A stretch of DNA of 64,000 bases from Dromiciops gliroides (lineage: Eukaryota > Chordata > Mammalia > Microbiotheria > Microbiotheriidae), in contig NC_057862.1 of assembly GCF_019393635.1 (NCBI RefSeq), positions 266,800,441 to 266,864,440 of the forward strand, read 5' to 3'. The translations under genes and the position numbers were made by a program. Shown piece after piece: positions 11,501 to 23,500 of the stretch. The stretch's first letter is position 1. Each line of letters starts with the position of its first letter. The notes below the pieces were generated by a model, which did not search any database, had not been told where the DNA came from, and saw only the letters and a list, made by a program, of their open reading frames with translations.

Positions 11501-14500
11501 CATTTTCCTCTTAAATTTACCCTCCACACAGCTGCCAATGTTATTTCCCTAGGGTACAGATCAGACCATGTCACTTCCGTACTCAGTGGCTCCCCTTTGA
11601 CTCTAGAAATCAAATATTATTTCATCTTTATATTATCCTTTTAAGAACTTTTCTACTTTTGTGAATATAATGTACATAATATTTGTTACAGTAGTATGTG
11701 TAATTATAAATAAAGAAATATACTCACTGCAAGTACATGCTCAAAAAATTTTTTACTGATAGGGCTATGTGATCAAAAAAGGTTAGGAGAGCCATTTGTG
11801 TGGCTTCGAAGAGGGACAATTTCAATTTGTTGTTAGTTTGTGTGTTGATATGGACTGGCCTGTCTTGAATCGTTATCTTCTTTCTGGTTCATCATAATTT
11901 TTCATAGAGCTTCTTTCTTGATTAATTTTTGTATTTCTTGTGCCACACTGTTAATTCCCTTTCCAGTTCTTTCCTACTTAGCTCTTATTTCTCTTTTCCA
12001 CTTTCCCCCTCTGCTGTACGCATTTCATTTATAAAACTTTTCAGACTCTTTTTTCAGCTTTTGAAAAAACTTTTTAATTCTTTCTGAAAAGTTTTCTTTT
12101 TTTTTCTTAAAACTATTTTTCCAGTTACATGTAAAAATAGTTTTCAGTATTCATTTTGTAAGATTTTGAGTTCCAAATTTTTATCCTTCCCTTTCCCCTC
12201 CCCAAGACAGCAAGCAATCCGATTTAGATTCTCTATGTACAATCATGTTAAATATATTCACATATTAGTCGTGTTGTGAAAGAAGAATCAGAACCAAAGG
12301 GAAAAACTGCACGGGAAAAAAAACCAAAACAACAAATAAAATAGTATGCTTTGATCTGCATTCAGACTCAGTTCTTTTTCTGGATATGGAAAGTATTTTC
12401 CCATCACAAGTCTTTTGGAATTGTCTTGGATCACTGTGTTGCTGAGAAGAGCTAAGTCTATCACAGTTGATGATCGTACGGTATTGCTGTTACTGTGTAG
12501 TGTTCTGGTTCTGCTCACTTCAGTCACCATCAGTTCATGTAAGTCTTTCCAGGTTTTTCTGAAATCTGCCTGCTCATCATTTCTTATAGCACAATAGTAT
12601 TCCATTACAATCATATACCACAACTTGTTCAGCCATTCCCCAATTGATGGGCATCCCCTCGGTTTCCAATTCTTTGCCACCACAAAAAAGATCTCTTTGA
12701 GATACAGACCCTAGTAGTGATAGTGCTGGGTATGCACAGTTTTATAGCTCTTTGGGCATAATTCCAAATTGTTCTCCAGAATTGTAGGATCAGTTCACAA
12801 CACCACTAACAATGCATTTACTGTTCCAATTTTCCTACATCATCTCCAACGTTTATCCATTCCTTTTTGTTCATATTAGCCCAATCTGATAGGTGTGAGG
12901 TGGTACCTCAGAGTTGTTACAATTTCCATTTCTTTAATCAATAGTGATTTAGAACATTTTTTTCATATGATCATAGATAGTTTTGTTTTTGTTTTTTGCT
13001 GGGAATGAGGGTTAAGTGACTTGCCCAGGGCTACACAGTTTAGTAAGTGTCAAGTGTCTGAGGATGGATTGAACTCAGGTCCTCCTGAATCAAGGCCCGG
13101 TGCTTATCCACTGTGCCACCTAGCTGCCCCTAGTTTTAATTCTTTATCTGAAAACTGCCTGTTCATATTCTTGACCATTTCTAAATTGGGGAATGACTTG
13201 TATTCTTATAAATTCAATTCAGTTCTCTATATATTTGAGAAATCAGGTCTTTATCAGAAATACTGGCTGTTTCCCAGCTTTCTGATTTCCTTTCTAATCT
13301 TGGTTGCATTAGTTTTGTTTGTGCAAACACTTTTTTTTGGTGAGGTAATTGGGGTGACTTGCCCAGGGTTACACAGCTAGTAAGTGTCAAGGGTCTGAGG
13401 CCGGATTTGAACCCAGGTCTTCCTGAATCCAGGGCCGGTGCTCTACCCACTGCGCCACCTAGCTGCCCTTGTACAAACACTTTTTAATTTATTGTAATCA
13501 AAATGATCCATTTTGCATTTCATAATGTTCTCTATCTCTTGTTTGTTTGGTCATAAATTCTTCCCCTCTCCATAGATCTGACAGGTAAACTATTCCTTCC
13601 TCTCCTAATTTGCCTGTGGTATCATCAAATGTACCCATTTTGACCTTATTTTGTTATATGTTGTAAGATGTTGGTTTATGCGTAGTTTCTACCATATTGT
13701 TTTCCAGTTTTCCCAGTAGTTTTTGTCAAATAGTGGTTCTTATCCCAGAAGCTACAGTCTTTGGTTTATCAAACGTAGATACAATAGTCATTTACTACTG
13801 TGTCTCCTGTGCCTAACCTATTCCACTGATCCACCCACACTCTATTCTTTTTTTTTCTTTCTTTTTTTTTTTTTTTTTTGGCGGGGCAATGGGGGTTAAG
13901 TGACTTGCCCAGGGTCACACAGCCTAGTAAGTGTCAAGTGTCTGAGGCCGGATTGACTCAGATATTCCGGAATCCAGGGCCGGTGCTTTATTCCACTTCG
14001 CCACCTGGCCGCCCCCCACCACTCTATTTCTTAGCCAGGACCAAATAGTTTTTGATGATTGCTACTTTATAATATAGTTTTAGATTTTGTATGTCTAGGT
14101 CACTTTTCCATTATTTTTCATTAATTCCCTTGATATTCTTTACCTTTTTGTTACTATTTTTTCTAACTCTATGAAATGATTTTTGGTAGCTTGATTGGTT
14201 GTTGTTTTCTGTCCGTTCTGGAAGAGGACCATGACATTGGGGTAATATCATGATTTGCAGTTGAGTTGGCTTTAATTGAGGGAGGGCTGTGCAAGGTCAT
14301 GAACCTCACTTTCTCCTCCAGAGTCATCTGGGTCCAATGGCAAGGTATATATCAAGAAAATTAGAGATGGCCTCAGATGTTTAAGGCAGTTGGGGTTAAA
14401 TGACATTCACACAGCAAGTGTCAGAGGTGATATTCAAACTCAGGTCCTCCCAACTTTCAGGCCAGCACTCTATCCATTGTGTATGGCACTGAATAAGTAA

Positions 14501-17500
14501 ATTAATTTAGGTAGAACTGTCATTTTTATTATATTAGCTCAGCCTTACCACAAGCAATTGATATTTTTCCAATTGTTTAGCTCTGATTTTACTTGTGTGA
14601 AAAGTGTTTTGTAATTGTGTTCCTAGATTTGTCTTGGCAGGTAGATCCCCAAGTATTTTATATTGTCTACAGTATTTTAAATGAAATTCTCTTCCTATTT
14701 TTTTGCTGCTGGGCTTTGTGGTCATTATAGAAATGCTGGTGGTTTATGTATGGTATTTACTTTTTATATACTCCAACTTTGCTGAAGTTAATTGTTTCAA
14801 GTAGTTTTTTTGTTGATTCTCTAGAATTCTCTAAGTATACCATCATATCATCTGCAAAGAGTGATAGTTTTCTTTCCTCCCTACGTATTCTAATTCCTTC
14901 AGTTCCTTTTTCTTGTTGCTAAAGCTAATGTTTCTAGTATACTGGCATCCTTGTTTCACCCTTGATCTTCTTGGGAAAGCTTCTAGCTTATCCCCATTAC
15001 ATATAGTGCTTTCTGATGGTGTTAGATATATACTGCTTATTTAAGGGAAAGCTCCATTTTTTTCTATTCTGTAGGAATAAGTGCGGATTTTATCAAAAGC
15101 TTTTCTGCATCTATTTAGAGGTAATCATGATTTCTGTTAGTTTTGTTATTGATGTGATCAGTTATGTTGCTAGTTTTCCTAATATTGAACCAGCCCTGCA
15201 TTACTGATATAAATCTCACCTGGTCATAGTGTGATAAATTGCTGTTATCCCTTTGCTAATATCCTATTTAGAATTTTTAGAAGTTTTGCATCTATATTCA
15301 TTAGGGAAATTAGTCTATAATTTCTGTTTGATTCTTCCCTATTTGTGTCATAAAAGGAATTGGTAGAACTCCTTCAACTATTTTCCAAATAGTTTATATA
15401 GTATTAGAGTTAATTGTTCTTTAAATGTTGGTTAGAATTTCACTTGTAAACCCATCTAGCATTGGGATTTTTTCTTTACAGAGTTGGCTACAAGATGCTT
15501 GTTCAATTTCTTTTCCTAAAATTGGGATTATTTAAGTATTTTATTTCCTCTTCAGTTATCTGGGCAATTTATTTTTTGTTTGTTTTTGTTTTTGTTTTTT
15601 TTAATGGGGCAATGAGGGTTAAGTGACTTGCCCAGAGTCACACAGCTAGCAAGTGTCAACTGTCTGAGGCCAGATTTTAACTCAGGTCCTATTGAATCTA
15701 GGTCCTGTGCTTTATCCAGTGCGCCACATAGCTGCCCCACAATTCATTTTTTTGTAAATATTCTTCCATTTACTTTGTCAAATTTATAGTCACACAGTTG
15801 AGTAAGATAGCCCCTAATTATGCTTTAATTTCCTCTTCATTGTTGGTTAATTCACCCTTTTCATTTTTTTTTCCCCTAAGAACTGCTTTGGCTACATCCC
15901 ATAAATTTTGGTATGTTGTCTCATTGTCTTTCTTTTTGCTGAAATTACTGTTTCTATGATTAGTTATTTGACCCACTCATTTTTCAGGATGATATTAGTT
16001 TCCAATTAATGTTTAGTCTTTTTCCATGGCCCATTATTACATGTAATTTTTAGTGCATCATGATCTGAAAAGGATGCATCTAATATTTCTGCCTTTCTGC
16101 ATTTGACTGTGATGTTAATACATGGTCAGTTTTTATGTAGGTGCCATGTACCACTGAGAAAAAGGTATAATCCTTTCCATCCCCATTCACTTTTCTCCAG
16201 AGGTCTATCATGTCTAACTTTTCTAAAATTCTATTCACTTCCTTAGCTTCTGTCTTATTTTGTGGTTAGATTTATCTAGTTTGGAGAGGAGTAGGTTGAG
16301 GTCCCCCACAAGTATAGTTTTACTTTCTATTTCTTTCTATAACTCACTTAACTTCTCTTCTAAGAATTTGGAAACAACATATTGTAGGATTCTGGTTTTT
16401 AATCCACTCTGCTATCCCCTTTTGTGTTATGGGAGAATTCATCACATTCATATTCACTGTTATGATGACTAACTATTTCTCTTCATCAAATTTTTCCCTT
16501 GTTTATACTTTTCTCTCCTTTTTCACCCTGTCCCTCCTCATCAGTGTTTTGGTCAGAAACCACTGCCTTCCTCAATCTTCCCTCCTTTTTATCTGCCCCC
16601 TTTCCTTTTTTTCCTCTTTCCCCTCCTATTTCTGCCCTCCCTTTATCAGCATTCCCCTCACTCTTCTTCTCCCATTCCCCTTCTAATTTCCTGTAGGGTA
16701 AGATAAATTTCTTTACCCAAATAATGTGTATGTAATTCCTTCTTTGAACCAAATTCAATGAAAGTAAGGTTCAACTGTAAGGTTGAAACAATGTTCACCC
16801 CTCCCTTCTTTCTCTGCTGTAATAGGTCTTTTGTGCTTCTTCATGTGATATAATTTACCCCATTCTGTTTCCCCTTTCCTCTTTTCCCAGTACAATCTTT
16901 TTTTCACCCCTTAATTGTTTTTATCATCACATCAAAATCAACTTATATCCCCACACCTCCTATCTACATATACTCCTATCTTCCCTAATAGAGATAGAGT
17001 TCACAAGAGTTACAGGTGTCATCTTCCTGTGATGGGATACAAACAGTTTAATCTTATTGAATAATATGGCATGTTTTTTCTCCTCTTTACCTTTATATGC
17101 TTCTCTTGAGTCAATTTGAAGATAAAATTTTGTCTTTGAATGTGGTCTTTTCATCTTTTCATTGAATGTCTTTCCCCCTGAAAACTTATGTTCAATTTTG
17201 CTGAGTAGTTGATTTTTTATTGCAATCCAAACTCATTTGCCTTCATAGTCCAAGCCCTCAGATCCTTTAATGTACAAGCTGCTAAATCCTGTGTAATCCT
17301 GACTGTGGCTCCTTGATATTAGAATAGTTTCTTTCTGGCTGCTTGCAGCATTTTCTTCTTGACCTGATCATTCTGGAATCTGGCTATAATATTCCTTGGA
17401 GTTTTCATTTTGGGATCTCTTTCAGGAGGTGATGGGTGGATTCTTTCAATTACTGTTTTAGAATATCAGGGCAAGGGGCAGCTAGGCAGCACAGTGAATA

Positions 17501-20500
17501 AAGCACCGGCCCAGGATTCAGGAGGACCTGAGTTCAAATCCGGCTTCAGACACTTGACACTTACTAGCTGTGTGACCCTGGGCAAGTCACTTAATCCTCA
17601 TTGCCCCACCAAAAAAACAAAACAAAACAAAAAGAATATCAGGGCATTTCTCCTTGATAATCTCTTGAATGATACTATCCAGGCACTTTTGTTGATCATG
17701 ACTTTCAGGTAGTCCAGTTATCTCTCCTGGATCTATTTTCCATGTCACTTATTTTTCTGATGAGTTATTTTATATTTTCTTCTCCTTTTTTTTTTATTCT
17801 TTTGATTCTGTTTGACTGATTCTTGATATCTTATACAGTCATTAGCTTCCATCTGCCCAATTCTAATTTTTTAAAAATTATTTTCAGCTTTTGTACCTCC
17901 TTTTCCATTTGGCCAATTCTTCATTGGATTTTTCTCCCCATTTGGCCAATTGTTTTTTTTTAAGGAATTGTTTTCTTCCGTCAGTTTTTGTCCTTCCCTT
18001 TCCAAGGTGTTGACTCTTTTTTCGTAATTCTCTTGCACAACTCTCATTTCTTTTCCCACTTTTTCTTCTACCTCTCTTATTGGATTTTTAATATCCTTTT
18101 TGAGCTCTTCCAAGAAGGGTTTTTGGTCTTGAGACCAATTCCTCTTCCCCTTTGAGGCTTTGCATGTAGGCATTTTGACAGCAGTTTCCTCTTCTGAGTT
18201 TGTATTTTGGTCTTTCCTCTCACCATAGTACCTTTCTATGATGAGGATTCTTTTCTGTCTCTCACTCATATTTTAGTCTGTTTTGTGACTTTTAAAATTG
18301 AACTTGGGGGGCAGCTAGGTGGCACAGTGGATAGAGCACTGGCCCTGGAGTCAGGAGTACCTGAGTTCAACGCCAGCCTCAGACACTTGACACTTACTAG
18401 CTGTGTGACCCTGGGCAAATCACTTAACCCTCATTGCCCCGGAAAAAAAAAATTGAACTTTGTTGCTGGGGCACAGGGGACACTGTCCCAAGCTTCTATG
18501 CTAGAGGCTAGGGTCCGGATCATTAACTTTCTGCTCTGAGGCCTTAGGGGTTTGCAGCTTGCTCATTGCACTGGAGTAGCCTGGCCTGTTGAGTAGGGGA
18601 TACCTCAGCTGGCAGGCTGCCTTCTTTGTTGGGGGTGGGGGCCTCACAACTGGCCTCCTGTGCCACTGTCCTGCTGAGCCAGGACCAATGGGCCTCAGGT
18701 ACTGATCTATGCTGTGGTTAAGAGCCTTCTCCTGGCTTGCCCAGATACCCCCTGTAGTGAGCCTTTTACCCAACTGAGACAGACTTTTCCTGAAGTCCTT
18801 CTAAGCCAAAATATTGTTTCATTACGTTTTTTACTACATCATCTCCTGCATCCATTTAGAGGCTTAATTTAATGTTGTTCCCAAGGGAAACTGGGGACAA
18901 CTTCCTGGCTTCCTGGCTTCTCTGCCATCTTCATTCTGCCTTGTAAAAAACAACCCTCTTGCTTCATCTCTTCCAGGAGTTCAGGTTGCACTTGTGCCCA
19001 AACTTTTTCTTTGAGGCTTTTCTCCTGAAGTCATTCTGGATTTGTGCCTTGCTTATACCTGTCACCATAATAGGTCTTTTTCTCTTTGTTCCTTCTTCTG
19101 GTCTACTTTTTGACTTTGAATTTGATGTTAGGGCTTAGCTCTGTGCATTTCTGGAGGGAATGACTGGGCTGTTGCTACTGCTCTCTTCGGGAAAGAAGGG
19201 GGTATTGAATTCTGTGTTATTACAAGCTCTCAGGGACAGTTCAAACTGGGGACCTACAAGCTTTCACTGCTCCCAGATGGGTCTGAGCCTGGGCAAAGTG
19301 TAATCACTGCCCTCCTGTTTAGAACTTTACAGGTTCCTGACTTGTGTTTGGGTCTAAGCTATGGACTTACCCCTGGTTGGAGGAAACTGCTGCTAGACTC
19401 AGCCAGTATTAGCCAGTGCAAAGCAGGTTCAGAGTAACAGAACTGCAGTTCCCTTTTGGTCTAGGACTCCTGCCCTGTGGGCTTCAAATGGAACTGAGAC
19501 CTCAATCCACTCCTGGAGTTAGAGCCACAGAGCTTATGCTTGCTTTTAAATTTGTTCCTTTTTCAGTACACAGCATAGTGCCCACAAATGCATCTCACTC
19601 TGGAATACCCTACCTATACGTAAGTCCTCTCTTCATTCTGTCCTGGATTTCTGTAGTGACAACTCCCAGTTGAAACCTCTTTTTGCACCTTTTATAAGGT
19701 TGGGCCCTCTAATTGCTAGATCTGGGACCTTTTCTTGCAGTGGTTCATAGCCTGAATGAACACCAAACATGAATGTTAGAGTGTTCATGTAAACTTTCAT
19801 AGTTAGACTGTCCTCAATGTTTGCTCACTTATCTCTTCCTTTGCTGACAATTGAAAAATGACTGAATGTGATTTTTTTTCCCTTAGTTTTTCTGAGACTT
19901 GGTCTGGTGCAAATTTTTCTAGTTATATCTTGGGCATTAGAATTCAGCTGTACTTCTTTCTGTCATATGAACCCTTTTTCATACCCAAGTCCGGATTTTG
20001 CCTGGGTGGCATGATTTCTTTTATAGTACATGCCCATTTGGCCATAAAGCAATTTCACATGCTTTCTTTCAAAATTAACAGTTCTAATGAGTCTCATAAG
20101 TTCTGACTATGAATCAGGTTAGTGAACACAAAGTATCTATCCTAAATTGCCACTCTGGGATGGAGATAATATGAGAGTCCTTTTACTTACTCCTCAGACT
20201 TTTGTAACTTGGCTTTGATTTTGTTATTCAGTTGAAATTTATATCTCCAAAGTTGATAACATTCTCTTAATTGACAGATTTGATGATCTTTTTTTAGCCC
20301 TCATCCTTGTTGACTCTTTGCTGAACTTGATACTATTAGTCATACTCTCTTCCTGATATTTTTTTTTTAGTGAGGCAATTGGGGTTAAGTGACTTGGCCA
20401 GGGTCACACAGCTAGTAAGTGTTAAGTGTCTGAGGCCGGATTTGAACTCAGGTACTCCTGACTCCAGGGCCGGTGCTCTATCCACTGCGCCACCTAGCTG

Positions 20501-23500
20501 CCCCTTCTTCCTGATATTCTTTTCTCCCTGGGTTTTCATAAAACTATTCTGTTATGCTTTGGGATTGTCTTGGATCATTATATTGTTGAGAATAGTTGTC
20601 ATTCACAGTTCATCAAATAGTATTGCTGTCTCTGTACACAATGTTCTCTTGGTTCTGCTCACTTTATACATGTCTATTCAGGCCTTTCTGAAATCATCCT
20701 ACTTGTCATTTCTTATAGCACAATAATATTCCATCACCACATGCTACAGTTTGTTTAGCCATTCCCCAATTGATGGGCATTCCTTTTACTTAATTTCCAA
20801 TTCTTGGCTGCCACAAAAAGAGCAGCTATAAATATTTTTGTACAAATAGGGTTGTCTTTGGGTTATAAACCCAACACTGGTATTGCTGGATCAAAGGGTA
20901 TGCACAGTTCTATAGCCCTTTGGCCATAGATTCAAATTGCTCTCCAGAATGGTTGGATCTTTTCACATCTCCACCAACAGTGAATTAGTGTCCCAGCTTT
21001 TCTTGCATCCCCTCCAACATCCAATATTTTCCTTTTTTGTTATATTTTCCACTCTGATAGTTATGAGGTGATACCTCAGAGTTGTTTTAATTTGCACTTC
21101 TCTGATAAATCGTTATTGAGAACATTTTTTCATATGATTATAGTTTTGATTTCTTTGTCTGAAAACTGCTTGTTCATATCCTTTGATCATTTATCAATTG
21201 GGAAATGACTTGTATTTTTATAAATATGACTCAATTCTCTATATATTTGAGAAATGAGGCCTTTATCAGAGATATTTGTTATAAAAATTCTTTCCCAGTT
21301 TTCTACTTCTCTTGTAATCTTGGTTACATTAGTTTTGTTTGTGCAAAAGCTTTTAAATTTTATATAATCAAAATTATCTATTTTACATTTTATTTTACTC
21401 TCTATCTTCTTTGGTCCCAAATTCTTCCTCTGCCCATAACAGATAAACAATTCCATAATCTCTTAACTAAATCAGGTACCCATTTTGACCTTATTTTAGT
21501 ATATGGTGTTAGATGTTGGTCTGTACCTAGTTTCTGCCCTACCATTTTCCAGTTTTCCCAGCAGTTTTTATCAAATAGAGTTTATGTTCCAAAAGCTTGG
21601 ATCTTTGTGTTTATCATATACTCGATAAACTGATTTTTTAAAGCGCAGATTTAACCATGTCTGTTTCCTACTCAATAAATTCCAGTGGCTCCACATTGCC
21701 TATGGAATAAAATATGAACAATCCTTTTTTCACTTCTTATGCCCTTTATAATCTGTGTAAGGACATATCTTAAGCTCATATAGCCAGCTAACTAGAAGTG
21801 GAGAATACAATTCTAGAACTTAGCTCTTATGTCTCATTATTGTGCTGATCACTAGTTCATACTACCTCCTTGATTGAGTTATTAAATGGTGGGGTGCTAT
21901 TTGCAAGTCTGTAGTACATTTTTGTAACTATAAATCCCAACAAGTTGCCTCATTTTAAACTAGGAATTTGTTCTGTGCTTTTTGCTATTGTAGGCATTGG
22001 AAAAATTTATTGTGTACATTTTAGAATTTTTTTTTCAAATAGGAATATGAAGCCATTTATCTAGCAAAATTAACAATACAGATGATGTCACCACTGCAAC
22101 TGGAAAGATCATTATCTGTTCAGTCTGGTACTACAGGTAAGAATTTTCTCTTAAGCTCACAGGAAACATGATATAAACTAGTATTGGGGAGCAGCTAGGT
22201 GGTGCAGTGGATAAAGCACCGGCCCTGGATTCAGGAGTACCTGAGTTCAAATCCAGCCTCAGACACTTGACACTTACTAGCTGTGTGACCCTGGGCAAGT
22301 CACTTAACCCCCATTGCCCTGCCCAAAAAAAACCCACCTAGTATTGGTTTTGTTCACCTGAACCACCAACACTAAGTAGTTGCAGCTTTCAGGTGGGGCA
22401 AACAGCTCCATTAAAAAATAAATATGCAAAAATAAATAATTCATGAGTAAATCATTTTAGAAATTATATATTAAGCTGTACATCAAAACTAATACTTTTC
22501 TGTTAACTTTTGGTGTCGTGCCTTATGTTAGAGTTGACTAAGAAAATGTCACCTAATTAGTTTGATTAATCAATTAATTGGGCAAGGATTCTTAACCCCC
22601 TTTTTTTATGTCACAGAGCCTTTTTGCAGTCTGGTATGGTGAAGTCTATGAAACCTGTCTTTGAATGTATAATTTATTACAAAGGAAACCAATTAAATAG
22701 TTATCAAAATATTTTAAAAAAACAAATTCATAGACCTGAGATTAAGAACTCCTTCAAGTTTCCTACCATGCAGTTCCATTAAAATTTTCCTAAAATGCAT
22801 TTCTGTTCCACATATGGTACATTTATTTCTAAACTACATATGAATTAAGCAATGTTTATTATCTGCCAACCTATCCTTGTGCTAGGCTATTAAATTATAT
22901 TCTTCAAATTTTATCCCTTCCCTCCCCTCCCCCTTCCTGAGGCAGTAAGCAATCAAATGAGGGTTTCTCTTTTTGGGGGTTCATGTGTATTTATGTAAAA
23001 CATTACCATATTAGTCATTTTGTACAAGAAAATGAATAAAAGGAAGAAAATGAAAAATAGCATGCTTCAGTCTGTGTCCAATAAATATCAGTTCTTTCTT
23101 TGGAAGTGGATAGTATGCATTACAATGATTTATTTTCACTTGACATAATTTCTTGAGAGAAAAATGTGATATAGTAGATAAAGGGATGGCCTTATAATCT
23201 GCCTCTGTTAGATACTGTGTGACAGTGGGCAAGTCAGGCTTTCAGTTGTGGACAGGTTGCATTGGTGGAAGAAGTTTACATACTGGGAGGTTCTTGTGCA
23301 GATGAAATCACAGGTTTAGATGACGGATTTTTTTTTGTTACACTATTTTCATTCCATATATCACAACTAGTTTGTGGTTAAAATACTTGAGGATTTGGGG
23401 AGGTTTGTCAGGTGGTAGTTGAACCTTGATTTTATTTTTGCCCAAACCTATGATTATGTTGGTGTAGAGAACTCATCTCAGTGAGGAAACTTTACCAGTG

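Larger units (their letters stand above)
12090..18945 (-). mobile_element. Near full-length L1 (LINE-1), inactive, with nested SINEs
   Basis: Read on the minus strand: a 5' end (agaatgaagatggcagagaag) at about 18945, 5' UTR, ORF1 from 18269 down to about 17280, an AG-rich inter-ORF spacer at 17250-16450, ORF2 to about 12290, and the 3' UTR to 12090. ORF2's C-terminal signature [13 protein letters not shown] is at 12660-12615. Both ORFs have many stops and frameshifts. Its length without SINEs fits a standard L1 of about 6 kb. It occupies most of the long STYX intron. Confidence 0.85.

Noticed and set aside
16429-16758. Ser/Pro/Phe-rich plus frames and Lys/Glu-rich minus frame
   Set aside because: Low-complexity inter-ORF spacer of the minus-strand L1.
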